Source: Janthinobacterium sp. GW458P
GTDB taxonomy: Bacteria; Pseudomonadota; Gammaproteobacteria; Burkholderiales; Burkholderiaceae_D
Direction of reading: 5' to 3'
Length of the DNA stretch: 55,630 bases
NCBI RefSeq assembly: GCF_002127585.1
Contig: NZ_NEGZ01000007.1
Coordinates: 84,020-139,649 of the forward strand
Of this stretch, positions 37,038 to 46,262 are shown piece after piece (positions within the stretch are counted from its first letter, which is position 1; every line of letters begins with the position of its first letter). The position numbers and the translations under genes were made by a program. Under the pieces are notes generated by a model, which saw only the letters and a list, made by a program, of their open reading frames with translations, ran no database searches and was not told where the DNA came from.

Positions 37038-37297
37038 TAGACGTGGTGCCCTGGGGCGAGCATGCGCTGTCGGCCTGCATCGACGGGCAACAGGTGGCCA
37101 TGCTCGATTTCAGCCCCTGCGGCGGCGAGGCCACGCTCAATATGCTGTTCGTGAAACCGCCATTTCGCCATCGCGGCGTGGCCAGGGCATTGATGCGCGA
37201 AATCCAGCGGCGCTATGCACAGGTGCGCTGGGTCAATCGAGGCAGAGAATGGACGCGACCGACAATTCGAGTTGCTCGACCAGTTCCGGCTGCATGA
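37034..37297 (+). CDS. Small GNAT-like acetyltransferase
   Basis: The 87-residue frame overlaps the TSUP stop by four bases (ATGA). It contains an N-acetyltransferase core: MLFVKPPFRHRGVARALMREI, close to the acetyl-CoA pyrophosphate loop pattern R/Q-x-x-G-x-G/A. It lacks the outer parts of a full GNAT domain but is similar in size to mini-GNAT proteins. Its last 65 bases run into the converging phosphatase gene, where the C-terminal sequence looks arbitrary. It could be a truncated gene. Confidence 0.55.
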   Translation: MIDVVPWGEHALSACIDGQQVAMLDFSPCGGEATLNMLFVKPPFRHRGVARALMREIQRRYAQVRWVNRGREWTRPTIRVARPVPAA

Positions 37298-37559
37298 ATT
37301 GATACTCGTCGGGGATATCGAGCACGTGGATGGTCTTGTGCTCAAGCAGGCGGCCAAACTGCGCGCGCAAGCGCGACTTGTGCTTCTCCTCCATCACGAA
37401 AATCACCTCGCACCAGGCCAGGTCATTCGCATTGACGGGATGGCGCGCGTTCGGACTGGTACCGCCCGAACGCACGGACAGGGCGGGATGGCGACGCCAT
37501 ACCCGCTCCGCCGTGGGACTGCGCCACTGGTTGCGGCTGCAAACGAACAGGACGTTCAA
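37233..37559 (-). CDS. Low-molecular-weight protein-tyrosine-phosphatase-like protein
   Basis: The 108-residue protein starts NVLFVCSRNQWRSPTAE, with the phosphatase loop Cys7-x5-Arg13-Ser and the general acid region LDIPDEYQFM. It is shorter than classical 150-residue enzymes and matches the 'predicted protein tyrosine phosphatase' subgroup. The start gives the strand-loop at once. It converges with and overlaps the GNAT-like gene. pyrE lies upstream on the same strand with a 13-base gap. Confidence 0.85.
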   Translation of the reverse strand: MNVLFVCSRNQWRSPTAERVWRRHPALSVRSGGTSPNARHPVNANDLAWCEVIFVMEEKHKSRLRAQFGRLLEHKTIHVLDIPDEYQFMQPELVEQLELSVASILCLD

Positions 37560-37572
37560 GCGCGCCTGAACC

Positions 37573-38235
37573 TCAGATGCCGTAGCGCGCGCGGTAGGCG
37601 GAGACAGCTTCTTTATGTTTCAGCAGTTCCGGATCGGCGCCCGCGCCGTTCAGGTAGCCGAACAAATCGTCCAGGTTGCCGATCGAGATGACGGGAATGC
37701 CGTACTGTTTCGACACTTCCTGCACCGCCGAACTTGGCGACAGCTGGCCGTCCGGGCCCGAGCGCTCCATGCGGTCGAGGGCGATCAGCACGGCGCATGG
37801 TTCGGCGCCGGCGGCGCGGATCATGTCCACCGATTCGCGTACCGAGGTGCCGGCCGAGATCACATCGTCAATGATGACAACCTTGCCATGCAGCTTGGCG
37901 CCGACGATGGTGCCGCCTTCGCCGTGGTCCTTGGCTTCCTTGCGGTTGAAGGCGAACGAGGTGTTGCGGCCCTTGCCGGCCAGCGCCACGGCGGTGGCCG
38001 ACGCCAGGGTGATGCCCTTGTAGGCGGGGCCGAACAGCATGTCGAATTCCACGCCCGAGTCGAGCAGGGTCTGCGCGTAGAACTGCGCCAGCTCGGCCAG
38101 GGTGGCGCCGTCATGGAACAGGCCTGCATTGAAGAAGTACGGCGACTGGCGCCCGGCTTTGGTGGTGAACTCGCCAAACCGCAAGACTCCCTTGGATACT
38201 GAAAACGCGATAAACTGCTGGCGTAAATTATTCAC
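37573..38235 (-). CDS. pyrE: Orotate phosphoribosyltransferase
   Basis: PyrE makes orotidine monophosphate from orotate and PRPP in pyrimidine synthesis. The 220-residue protein has the PRPP-binding motif [13 protein letters not shown] at about 119-131, the flexible-loop [10 protein letters not shown] and YFFNAGLF. It starts with GTG at 38235; GAGG six bases upstream supports this over the longer frame. It is divergent from the exonuclease III gene. Confidence 0.95.
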   Translation of the reverse strand: MNNLRQQFIAFSVSKGVLRFGEFTTKAGRQSPYFFNAGLFHDGATLAELAQFYAQTLLDSGVEFDMLFGPAYKGITLASATAVALAGKGRNTSFAFNRKEAKDHGEGGTIVGAKLHGKVVIIDDVISAGTSVRESVDMIRAAGAEPCAVLIALDRMERSGPDGQLSPSSAVQEVSKQYGIPVISIGNLDDLFGYLNGAGADPELLKHKEAVSAYRARYGI

Positions 38236-38344
38236 ATTAGCCTCATTTTTTAAAAGTGCCTGTATTTTAATCCGCGCGCAGCGGCGAGACAATCGCCATG
38301 CCGCGCCCGCCGGCCCCGTCCAGCGCCCTTTTCACTCTCAATCT

Positions 38345-39121
38345 ATGCCAAAAATTATCTCCGCCAACCTGAACGGTATCCGTTCCGCCGCCAAAAAAGG
38401 CTTTTTCAACTGGATGGGCACACAGACGGCCGATTTCATCTGCGTACAGGAATTGAAGGCGCAGCTGCCCGACATGACGCCGGAATTCCTCAATCCGCAC
38501 GGCTACCATGGCCATTTCCACTACGCCGAGAAAAAGGGCTATTCCGGCACGGGCGTGTACAGCAAGGTCGAACCGGACGCCGTGCATATCGGCTTCGGCA
38601 GCCCCGAATTCGACGCCGAAGGCCGCTACGTGCGCTGCGATTTTGGCAACCTGTCCGTCATTTCCGTGTACTGCCCGTCCGGTTCGTCCGGCCCGGAGCG
38701 CCAGGAAGCCAAGTTCCGCTTCATGGAACTGTTCCTGCCGCACCTGCTGGAATTGAAGGCGCTTGGCCGCGAAGTGGTCATCTGCGGCGACTGGAACATC
38801 GCCCACCATGAAATCGACCTGAAAAACTGGAAGGGCAACAAGAAGAACTCCGGCTTCCTGCCCGAGGAACGCGCATGGCTGACGCGCGTCTTCGACGAAG
38901 TGGGCTTTGTCGACGTGCACCGCGGCCTGGACAAGCGCGAAGACCAGTACACCTGGTGGAGCAACCGCGGACAAGCCTATGCGAAGAACGTGGGCTGGCG
39001 CATCGATTATCACGTCGCCACGCCAGGCATCGCGGCCCAGGCGCATACGGTCAGCGTCTACAAGGACGAACGTTTTTCCGATCACGCGCCCTTGATCATC
39101 GATTACACCATCAAGGCGTAA
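38345..39121 (+). CDS. xth: Exodeoxyribonuclease III
   Basis: This AP endonuclease/3'-exonuclease repairs abasic sites. The 258-residue protein has the EEP-fold motifs: NLNGIRSA, the metal Glu in CVQELKAQ, catalytic GDWNIAHHEID, WRIDYHVAT and the terminal SDHAPLI with the catalytic His. The ATG at 38345 begins KIISANLNGIRSA. It is slightly closer to the ExoA group by its NWKGNKKNSGFLPEERAW segment. pyrE lies divergently upstream. Confidence 0.95.
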   Translation: MPKIISANLNGIRSAAKKGFFNWMGTQTADFICVQELKAQLPDMTPEFLNPHGYHGHFHYAEKKGYSGTGVYSKVEPDAVHIGFGSPEFDAEGRYVRCDFGNLSVISVYCPSGSSGPERQEAKFRFMELFLPHLLELKALGREVVICGDWNIAHHEIDLKNWKGNKKNSGFLPEERAWLTRVFDEVGFVDVHRGLDKREDQYTWWSNRGQAYAKNVGWRIDYHVATPGIAAQAHTVSVYKDERFSDHAPLIIDYTIKA

Positions 39122-39127
39122 GCACCG

Positions 39128-40030
39128 CTACAGGCTGCGCCGGCTTTCGAAGTGGCGCGGCTCACCCGTCAACGGGTCCGTAAAATCGATCGCGCGCGCC
39201 AGCAGCTGCAAGGGCTGCGACATGTCGTCTTCCTTGCACGGCAGGGCCACCGGGTAAAACGCATCATTGACGATGGGAATGCCCAGCGACGCCAGGTGCA
39301 CGCGCAGCTGGTGCTTGCGGCCCGTGTGCGGCTGCAGCCGGTACAAGTTCACGCCGCCGCGCCGCTCGATCACGTCGATGATGGTTTCCGAGTTCGGCTC
39401 GCCCGCTTCCTCGCGCATGAGGAAAAACTTGTCTCCATCGACCATGCGGCTGCGGTAGGTAAACGGAAAATCACGGCCCTCCAGAACGGGCGCCAGCGCT
39501 TCATATGTCTTGCGCACCTCGCGGCGCTGGAACAGCGTTTGATAGGCGCCGCGGCTGGCGATCTGGCGCGAGAAAATCACCACGCCGGCCGTCTCGCGGT
39601 CGAGACGGTGGATGGGCGTGAGGTCGGCGCAATCGAGCTTTCTCTTCAGGCGCGTCAACAGGGTCTCCTGCACGAAGCGGCCGCCCGGCGTCATCGGCAG
39701 GAAATGCGGCTTGTCGACCACGACCAAATGCTCATCCTGAAACAGGATCTCTTCGTGAAACGGGATCGGTGTTTCACGCGCCAGTTCACGGTAGTAAAAA
39801 ATACGCATGCCGCGCCGGTACGCGCTGCCCGGTCCCAGCACGGCGCCGTCGCCGTTGACCACTTCGCCGCGCGCCATGCGCTCCCGCCATTGCGCGGCGC
39901 CGATCTGCGGATAGCGTTCGACGAGAAAGGCCAACATGTCCGGCCACTGCCCTTCCGGCAGCCACAGATAGCTGGGTGCGACGCCGTCGCGCATGGGCAG
40001 GGGCGCCGGCTTGCTGCTGCGTCCAGGCAT
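39128..40030 (-). CDS. RluA family RNA pseudouridine synthase
   Basis: The 300-residue protein carries the RluA-type active site HRLDRETAGVVIF with the catalytic Asp, YEALAPVL with the conserved Tyr, and LQPHTGRKHQLRVHL. The N-terminal region has an S4-like part with a short linker. The specific target uridine in rRNA or tRNA cannot be told from sequence. Its ATG is one base away from the stop of the M48 protease gene, so the two are coupled. Confidence 0.9.
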   Translation of the reverse strand: MPGRSSKPAPLPMRDGVAPSYLWLPEGQWPDMLAFLVERYPQIGAAQWRERMARGEVVNGDGAVLGPGSAYRRGMRIFYYRELARETPIPFHEEILFQDEHLVVVDKPHFLPMTPGGRFVQETLLTRLKRKLDCADLTPIHRLDRETAGVVIFSRQIASRGAYQTLFQRREVRKTYEALAPVLEGRDFPFTYRSRMVDGDKFFLMREEAGEPNSETIIDVIERRGGVNLYRLQPHTGRKHQLRVHLASLGIPIVNDAFYPVALPCKEDDMSQPLQLLARAIDFTDPLTGEPRHFESRRSL

Positions 40031-40031
40031 G

Positions 40032-40934
40032 CTAGCGTGTCGCGATGGCGGTGCTGCGGTACGGCGGCAAGGCGTCGACGCTGACGCCCTTGCTGCGCGC
40101 GTACAAGGGCAGCACTTGCGCCATGTGCTCATTCATCTGCGAGATGCGGTCGCTGCCCGAAGGATGGGTGGACAGGAATTCCGGCGGCGCGCCCTTGCTC
40201 ACTGCCGCCATTTTCTGCCACAGCACCACGCCGGCGCGCGGGTCGAAGCCGGCGCGCGCGGCCAGATCCATGCCGATCAGGTCCGCTTCGCGTTCGTCGT
40301 CGCGCGAGAACTTCAGCATCACGCCCTTGGCCGCCATATTCGTCGCGGTGCTGGTCAGGTTCGGGTCGACGCCCAGCCAGGCCGACAGGCCGGCGCCGGC
40401 CAGCTTGGCGCCCACGGCCGCCAGATTGCCCTTGCCCGCCTGCGCCTGTGCGTGCTCGCGCAGTGCGTGCGAGATCTCGTGGCCCATGACGACGGCTACT
40501 TCATCGTCGGTCAGATTCAGCTTGCTGATAATGCCGCTGTAAAAGGCGATCTGCCCGCCCGGCATGCAGAAGGCGTTCACCTCGTCCGAATTGAGCAGGT
40601 TGATCTGCCATTGCCAGCTGCTGGCCGCGTCGTTCCAGCGGGCGGCATACGGGATGATGCGCTGGGCGATCGCACGCAGGCGTTTCACCTGCGGATCGCT
40701 GTCCGGCACGAGCGCATTCTTTTCCTTCGCGTCGCGCACCAGTTCCGCGTACTGCAGCTTCGATTTTTCATTGAAATTTTCACCGCCGGCGAAAATGCGC
40801 GTGCCCGACAGGGGGCGTACCTTGATGCCATCCTGGAGCACCGCCTGCTGTGAATAGGCGGACAGCGGCGCCAGCGCGGTGAGCGCGCACAGGCTGGCCA
40901 GGACGGCATAACGTTTAAGGGATATTGGTGCCAT
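40032..40934 (-). CDS. M48 family periplasmic metalloprotease
   Basis: The 300-residue precursor has a signal peptide (about 1-28) and an M48 zinc-protease domain with HEISH at 152-156 and the third ligand in DDEREADLIG. It resembles LoiP/BepA-like proteases that maintain outer-membrane proteins. The start at 40934 is fixed by GGAGG seven bases upstream; that start lies inside the last 20 bases of ampG. The RluA-type gene follows directly. Confidence 0.9.
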   Translation of the reverse strand: MAPISLKRYAVLASLCALTALAPLSAYSQQAVLQDGIKVRPLSGTRIFAGGENFNEKSKLQYAELVRDAKEKNALVPDSDPQVKRLRAIAQRIIPYAARWNDAASSWQWQINLLNSDEVNAFCMPGGQIAFYSGIISKLNLTDDEVAVVMGHEISHALREHAQAQAGKGNLAAVGAKLAGAGLSAWLGVDPNLTSTATNMAAKGVMLKFSRDDEREADLIGMDLAARAGFDPRAGVVLWQKMAAVSKGAPPEFLSTHPSGSDRISQMNEHMAQVLPLYARSKGVSVDALPPYRSTAIATR

Positions 40935-42174
40935 TGGCAGACCTCCATGGAGCAATTTTAGGCAGCATCATCATGGCCGGGAAGGCCAGGAAGAAGCAGA
41001 CGATGAAAAATGAGAACCAGCCCAGCTCGGCGACCAGAAAGCCCACCGAGGCATTGATCAGGGTGCGCGGCACGGCGCTCAGGCTGGAAAACAAGGCATA
41101 TTGCGTGGCCGTATAGCGCGGGTCCGTGCTGCGCGACAGGAACGCGACAAAGGCGGCCGCGCCCAGCCCCAGGCTGGCGAACGCTTCAAAACCGATCACG
41201 GCACTCAATAACATGGTGTTCGGCCCCACCTGCGCCAGCCAGGCGAAGCCGAGAATGGCGATCGCCTGCAGCGCGCCAAACACCCACAGGCCCCGGTTGA
41301 TGCCCAGCTTGAGCATCCACACGCCGCCCACCACGCCGCCGGCCAGGCTGGCCCAGAAACCCGTGGTATTGGCGGCCAGGCCGATCTGCGTCATGGAAAA
41401 ACCCAGGTCGAGATAAAACTTCGTCGCCAGCGCCGTCGCCATGCTGTCGCCTATCTTGTAGAGTAATACAAAGGCGAGGATCCACATTGCGTTACGCCAA
41501 CCATCGCGCGCGATGAATTCCTGGAATGGCAAAATGATGGCTTCGCGCATGGTCTTCGGCGGCGAGCCGTACACGGCGGGTTCCTTGATCAGCAAGGTGC
41601 AGACCAGGCCCGGCAGCATGAAGGCGGCCGTGATCCAGAACACGGGCTGCCACGGCATGCGGTCGGCCAGGATCAGCGACAACGCACCCGGTACCATGCC
41701 AGCCACTTTATACGCGTTGACGATGACGGCGGCGCCCAGGCCCTGCTCGTTATCGCTGAGAATTTCGCGCCGGTAGGCGTCGATGACGATGTCCTGGCTG
41801 GCGGACAAAAAGGCCACGCCGCCCGCAGCGGCCGCGATCAGCCCGATCTGCGTGAGCGGGTCCAGCATGCCCATGCCGCCGATGGAGAAAAACAGCGCCA
41901 CCTGCGTGGCGGCCATCCAGCCGCGCCGGCGTCCCAGTCCCAGGATGCGGTAGCGGTCCATCAGGGGGGCCCACAGGAATTTCCAGATGTACGGGAACTG
42001 CACCAGGGCGAACAGCCCCAGTGCCTTGACGTTCAGTCCCGACTTGGCCAGCCATGCCTGCAGCAGGTACAGCAGGATGAACAGGGGCAGGCCGGAACTG
42101 AAGCCCAGCACCAGCACGGCCAGCATGCGGCCATTGGCATAGGAACGCCATCCTGGCGCCGGGCTGACATTCAT
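40915..42174 (-). CDS. ampG: AmpG family muropeptide permease
   Basis: AmpG imports anhydro-muropeptides released from the cell wall for recycling. The 419-residue protein is a 12-helix MFS transporter with GFSSGLPLFILLYLLQAWL, the conserved loop WAPLMDRY and SASQDIVIDAYRREIL, all AmpG-like. The ATG at 42174 overlaps the metW stop (TGATG); a TTG one codon earlier is the less likely start. Its role in beta-lactamase induction depends on an AmpR system not seen here. Confidence 0.9.
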   Translation of the reverse strand: MNVSPAPGWRSYANGRMLAVLVLGFSSGLPLFILLYLLQAWLAKSGLNVKALGLFALVQFPYIWKFLWAPLMDRYRILGLGRRRGWMAATQVALFFSIGGMGMLDPLTQIGLIAAAAGGVAFLSASQDIVIDAYRREILSDNEQGLGAAVIVNAYKVAGMVPGALSLILADRMPWQPVFWITAAFMLPGLVCTLLIKEPAVYGSPPKTMREAIILPFQEFIARDGWRNAMWILAFVLLYKIGDSMATALATKFYLDLGFSMTQIGLAANTTGFWASLAGGVVGGVWMLKLGINRGLWVFGALQAIAILGFAWLAQVGPNTMLLSAVIGFEAFASLGLGAAAFVAFLSRSTDPRYTATQYALFSSLSAVPRTLINASVGFLVAELGWFSFFIVCFFLAFPAMMMLPKIAPWRSANGTNIP

Positions 42175-42785
42175 CAATGCACCGCTTTTTTACGCAGGCG
42201 AAAAACGGCCAGGTCGCCGCGCAGGTTAGGCAGCACGGAGACCATCCTGCCTTCTGCCAGGGCCACGCATTCAATCACTTCCAGGCCGCATTCCTCGGCC
42301 AGTTCGCGGAAATCGTTGATGGTGGCGCAGCGCACGTTGGGCGTGTCATACCACTGGTAAGGCAGCGACTTCGACACGGGCATGCGGCCTTTCAGCAGTG
42401 CCACGCGGTGCGGCCAGTAGGCAAAGTTGGGAAACGAGACGATGGCCTCGGCGCCCACGCGCACGATGTCGCGCAACAGCGGCTCGACCTGCTTCATCAT
42501 CTGCAGCGACGACAGGCACAGCACCGTGTCGAAGCTGTTGTCACCAAAGATGGCCAGGCCTTTTTCCATATCCTGCTGGATCACGTTGACGCCGCGCAAA
42601 GTACTGGCCAGCACCTTGTCGTCGGCGATCTCGATGCCGTAGCCGCTGCATTCCTTGTCGCTTTGCAGGTACTGCAGCATCACGCCTTCGCCGCAGCCCA
42701 CGTCCAGCACATGCGCGTTCTTCGGCACCCAGTGGGCGATGAAGGCCAGGTCGGGGCGCAGCGCGCTCAATTCGTCAAAAGTCAT
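42174..42785 (-). CDS. metW: Methionine biosynthesis protein MetW
   Basis: MetW is a small methyltransferase-fold protein found beside MetX and needed with it for efficient homoserine acylation in several proteobacteria. The 203-residue protein has the nucleotide motif [15 protein letters not shown] and the MetW signature [15 protein letters not shown] with the downstream PYQWYDTPN. Its start overlaps the metX stop (ATGA), confirming the operon. Confidence 0.95.
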   Translation of the reverse strand: MTFDELSALRPDLAFIAHWVPKNAHVLDVGCGEGVMLQYLQSDKECSGYGIEIADDKVLASTLRGVNVIQQDMEKGLAIFGDNSFDTVLCLSSLQMMKQVEPLLRDIVRVGAEAIVSFPNFAYWPHRVALLKGRMPVSKSLPYQWYDTPNVRCATINDFRELAEECGLEVIECVALAEGRMVSVLPNLRGDLAVFRLRKKAVH

Positions 42786-43981
42786 GCGGTCTCCTTGGCG
42801 CCCTGGCGGACGGCGGTGTGCTGTGCCGGAGCGGGCAAGCCCGCGCCGATGTCGTTCCAAACCTGGCCATAATAGGCGCGCACCATGTTCATGTAGCGCG
42901 GATCTTCCAGCAGGAAGGCGTCGTGGCCATGCGGCGCATCGATTTCGGCATAGGTCACCTGGCGGCGGTTGCGCACGAGGGCTTCGACGATTTCGCGGCT
43001 GCGCTCGGGCGAGAAACGCCAGTCGGTGGAAAACGAGGCGAGGAAGAACTTGGCCCTGGTGCCCGACAGGGCCTTGGCCAGGTCGCCGCCATGCGCGCGC
43101 GCCGGGTCGAAGTAGTCGAGCGCCTTGGTGATCAGCAGGTAGGTATTGGCGTCGAAGTACTCGGAGAACTTGTCGCCCTGATAACGCAGATACGACTCGA
43201 TCTCGAAATCGATGCCGAAGCCGAATTTGTAGTCGCCCGTCTGCGCCGCGTCGCGCAGCTTACGGCCGAATTTCTCCGCCATGTCATCGTTCGACAGATA
43301 GGTGATGTGTCCCACCATGCGCGCCACGCGCAAGCCGTTCTTCGGCACCACGCCATGCGCATAAAAGTCGCCGCCGTGGTAATCGGGATCGGACAGGATG
43401 GCCTGGCGCGCCACGTCGTTGAAGGCGATGTTCTGCGCCGACAGCTTGGCCGTCGAGGCGATCACCACGCAATGGCGCAGCCGCTCGGGAAACATGATGC
43501 TCCACGCCAGCGCCTGCATGCCGCCCAGAGAGCCGCCCATCACGGCGGCGAACTGGCGGATGCCCAGTTCATCGGCCAGGCGCGCCTGCGCGCTGACCCA
43601 GTCTTCCACCGTGACGACGGGGAAGGAGGCGCCATACGGCTTGCCGGTGGCGGGATTGGTGTGCATGGGGCCCGTCGAGCCGAAGCAGGAGCCGAGGTTG
43701 TTGACGCCGATGACGAAGAATTTGTTGGTGTCGAGCGGCTTGCCGGGACCGACCATATTGTCCCACCAGCCAGTGCTCTTCGGTTCGTCCGCATACACGC
43801 CGGCCACGTGGTGCGAGGCGTTCAGGGCGTGGCAGACCAGCACCGCGTTCGATTTGTCGGCGTTCAGGGTGCCGTAGGTTTCATACATCAACATATAGTC
43901 CCGCAGCGATGCGCCGCTTTGCAGCTGCAGGGGTTGCGCAAAATACATGGTTTGCGGCGAAACGATTCCAATGGATGACAT
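42782..43981 (-). CDS. metX: Homoserine O-acyltransferase MetX (succinyl form likely)
   Basis: MetX acylates homoserine to start methionine synthesis. The 399-residue alpha/beta hydrolase has the nucleophile elbow MGGSLGG (Ser151), the acid Asp in SFSTDWRF and His in [10 protein letters not shown]. Pairing with metW in betaproteobacteria favours succinyl-CoA as donor, an inference from related genes. The start at 43981 (MSSIGIVSP) fits the family although no ribosome-binding site is visible; a frame-extending ATG at 44020 also lacks one. Confidence 0.93.
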   Translation of the reverse strand: MSSIGIVSPQTMYFAQPLQLQSGASLRDYMLMYETYGTLNADKSNAVLVCHALNASHHVAGVYADEPKSTGWWDNMVGPGKPLDTNKFFVIGVNNLGSCFGSTGPMHTNPATGKPYGASFPVVTVEDWVSAQARLADELGIRQFAAVMGGSLGGMQALAWSIMFPERLRHCVVIASTAKLSAQNIAFNDVARQAILSDPDYHGGDFYAHGVVPKNGLRVARMVGHITYLSNDDMAEKFGRKLRDAAQTGDYKFGFGIDFEIESYLRYQGDKFSEYFDANTYLLITKALDYFDPARAHGGDLAKALSGTRAKFFLASFSTDWRFSPERSREIVEALVRNRRQVTYAEIDAPHGHDAFLLEDPRYMNMVRAYYGQVWNDIGAGLPAPAQHTAVRQGAKETA

Positions 43982-44027
43982 GTGTGTCGGTTTATAAAAG
44001 GGGGCGGCCCCACGGGCCATGGTCGAT

Positions 44028-44096
44028 GCAGCACCGCGATGATAGGTGCTGCAACTTTAACACCAGGACACATCTTGCCGCGCGCGATGTGTCCTG
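44028..44096 (-). promoter_or_regulatory. Two perfect hairpins in the ptsI-metX gap
   Basis: GCAGCACC-N9-GGTGCTGC lies at 44028-44052 and CAGGACACATC-N11-GATGTGTCCTG at 44064-44096. The second, with an 11-base stem, starts 17 bases after the ptsI stop and could serve as its terminator though the T content after it is low. The first lies in the metX leader. TATAAA read on the minus strand at 43998-43993 is very close to the metX ATG. Confidence 0.5.
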
Positions 44097-44113
44097 ATGC
44101 TTAAGGTGACAGT

Positions 44114-45856
44114 TTACATGAGCTGCAGTTGCTGGACGGCTTCCGCGATCACATTTGGCTCCATCGAACGCATAATTTTGCGCATTTGTGGTGCAATCAG
44201 GGCCAGATCGCTGTTGAGAATCTCTTGCTTGACCGCCAACAGCTGGGCCGGATGCATGGAAAACTCGCGCAAGCCCATGCCCAGCAGCAAGCGCGTGAGC
44301 TTTACGTCGCCCGCCATCTCGCCGCAGACGGCCACGTCGATGCCCGCCTTGTGACCGGCGGCGATCGTCATGGAAATCAGTTGCAGCACGGCCGGATGCA
44401 GCGGATTGTACAAATGCGCCACTTCATAGTCGACGCGGTCGATGGCCAGCGTGTACTGGATGAGGTCATTCGTGCCGATCGACAGGAAATCCATGCGCTT
44501 GACGAACATGGGCAGCGCCAGCGCGGCGGCGGGAATCTCGATCATGGCGCCCACTTCGACCTCATCGTCGAACTTGACGCCTTCCTCGCGCAGGCTGGCC
44601 TTCGCTTGCGCGATCATGGCCAGCGACTGGTCGATCTCGAACGCATGCGCCAGCATCGGGATCAGGATGCGCACCTTGCCGAAGGCCGAGGCGCGCAGAA
44701 TCGCCCGCAGCTGCGTCAGGAACAGCTGCGGCTCTGCCAGGCAATAGCGGATGGCGCGCAAGCCCAGGGCGGGGTTCAGGGCCGTGTGCTCGGACTGGTC
44801 GAGCGGCTTGTCGGCGCCGATGTCGAGCGTGCGGATGGTCACCACGCGCCCTTTCATCGACTGCACGGTGTTGCGGTAAGCCTCGAACTGCTCGTCCTCG
44901 GTGGGAATCTTGTGGGCACGGCCCATGAACAGGAATTCGGAACGGAACAGGCCCACGCCGCTGGCGCCCGATTCCAGCGCAAACGCGCAATCGTCGGGCA
45001 GTTCGATATTCGCCAGCAGGGTGACGGGCGTGCCGCATTTGGTCACGGCCGGCGTCTTTTTCAGCTTGCCCAGCTTTTTGCGCGCGCGCTGCATGGCCAC
45101 CTGGCGCTCGCGGTACTGCTCCAGCACCAGCGCGCTGGGGTTGGCGATAACGACGCCGGCGTCGCCGTCGATGATCAGCCAGTCGTCCTGCTCGATCAGC
45201 ATCGACGCCTGCGACATGCCGACGGCGGCGGGGATATCGAGGCTGCGCGCGACGATGGCCGTGTGCGAGTTCTGCCCGCCCACGTCGGTGATGAAACCGA
45301 TGAAGGAGCGGTCGCGGAACTGCAGCATGTCGGCCGGAGAAATGTCGTGGGCGACCACGATCATCTGCGCCACCAACTCGTCCGCAGTGGCCGCTTTCGG
45401 CAGCAGCTGCTCGGTCCCCAGCAAGACCTTCAGCACGCGCTCGGCCACTTGCTGGATGTCGGCCTTGCGTTCGCGCAAATACGGGTCTTCGATTTCGTCG
45501 AACTGGGCCGACAATTCGTCAATCTGCGTCAACAGCGCCCATTCGGCGTTGTAGTGGCGCGAACGGATGATGTCGAGCGGCGCTTCGGAAATCATCGGGT
45601 CCGACAGGATCAGCGCGTGTACGTCGATGAAGGCGCCCAGTTCGGTGGGCGCATCCTTGGGCAAATCGTTCCACAAGGTTTGCAGTTCCTTGTGAACGGT
45701 AGCGATGGCGTTTTGCAGGCGCTGTACTTCGGCTTCGATCTGTTCCTGGGCTACCAGGTAATGTTTGACGTCAAGGGCGGCCGGCGCCAGCAGGTGCGCG
45801 CGGCCGATGGCGATGCCGCGGGAAACCGGGATGCCGTGGAGCGTGAAGGATGCCAT
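44114..45856 (-). CDS. ptsI: Phosphoenolpyruvate-protein phosphotransferase, enzyme I
   Basis: Enzyme I takes phosphate from PEP and passes it to HPr. The 580-residue protein has the phosphohistidine His198 in GGQNSHTAIVARS, the PEP-binding GVGLFRSEFLFM and RTLDIGADKP, and the catalytic Cys region VAVCGEMAGD. Length is normal. It follows the HPr gene on the minus strand with a 44-base gap. No permease gene is nearby, so this set probably has a signalling role. Confidence 0.97.
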   Translation of the reverse strand: MASFTLHGIPVSRGIAIGRAHLLAPAALDVKHYLVAQEQIEAEVQRLQNAIATVHKELQTLWNDLPKDAPTELGAFIDVHALILSDPMISEAPLDIIRSRHYNAEWALLTQIDELSAQFDEIEDPYLRERKADIQQVAERVLKVLLGTEQLLPKAATADELVAQMIVVAHDISPADMLQFRDRSFIGFITDVGGQNSHTAIVARSLDIPAAVGMSQASMLIEQDDWLIIDGDAGVVIANPSALVLEQYRERQVAMQRARKKLGKLKKTPAVTKCGTPVTLLANIELPDDCAFALESGASGVGLFRSEFLFMGRAHKIPTEDEQFEAYRNTVQSMKGRVVTIRTLDIGADKPLDQSEHTALNPALGLRAIRYCLAEPQLFLTQLRAILRASAFGKVRILIPMLAHAFEIDQSLAMIAQAKASLREEGVKFDDEVEVGAMIEIPAAALALPMFVKRMDFLSIGTNDLIQYTLAIDRVDYEVAHLYNPLHPAVLQLISMTIAAGHKAGIDVAVCGEMAGDVKLTRLLLGMGLREFSMHPAQLLAVKQEILNSDLALIAPQMRKIMRSMEPNVIAEAVQQLQLM

Positions 45857-45900
45857 GGGTTGACCTGTCGGAATGCGGCTGCGGCTGCGTTCGGCGGGCA

Positions 45901-46170
45901 TTACTCGCCTTCGCCAAACCTGTCGTTAATCAGGGCGGTGAGCGCGTCGACGCATGCCTGCTCATCATCGCCCTCGGCTTCCAGCGTCACTTTCGCGCCC
46001 TTGCCGGCAGCCAGCATCATGACGCCCATGATGGACTTGGCATTGATGCGGCGCGCGTTGCGGGTCAGCCAGACATCGCTCTTGAACTTGGCGGCCAACT
46101 GGGTAAATTTGGCGGAGGCGCGTGCGTGCAATCCCAGCTTGTTGATGATTTCGAGTTCTTTTTGAATCAT
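45901..46170 (-). CDS. ptsH: Phosphocarrier protein HPr
   Basis: HPr relays phosphate from enzyme I. The 89-residue protein has the active His15 in NKLGLHARASAK and a conserved Ser46 in NAKSIMGVMML, the site targeted by HPr kinase in organisms that have it. The start at 46170 begins MIQKELEI. It lies between the IIA gene and ptsI; a GC-rich hairpin separates it from the IIA gene. Confidence 0.95.
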   Translation of the reverse strand: MIQKELEIINKLGLHARASAKFTQLAAKFKSDVWLTRNARRINAKSIMGVMMLAAGKGAKVTLEAEGDDEQACVDALTALINDRFGEGE

Positions 46171-46229
46171 TTTTGTATGGTCTCTATCCCTGAATGCACT
46201 ACGCTGATGACAATCTTGGCCTATAAAAC

Positions 46230-46250
46230 CCGCCGCCTTCAAGGCGGCGG
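46230..46250 (-). other. Hairpin between the IIA and HPr genes
   Basis: CCGCCGCCTT and AAGGCGGCGG are exact inverse copies around a single C, equivalent to an eight-base stem with loop TTCAA. Read on the minus strand, the stem is followed by GTTTTATAG, a weak T-run. It could attenuate transcription from the IIA gene into ptsH-ptsI or mark a processing point. Confidence 0.55.
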
Positions 46251-46262
46251 CCATTCACTCTC

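Noticed and set aside
44129..46165. 678-residue open frame opposite ptsI and the HPr gene
   Set aside because: It crosses two real genes on the other strand and has shadow composition.
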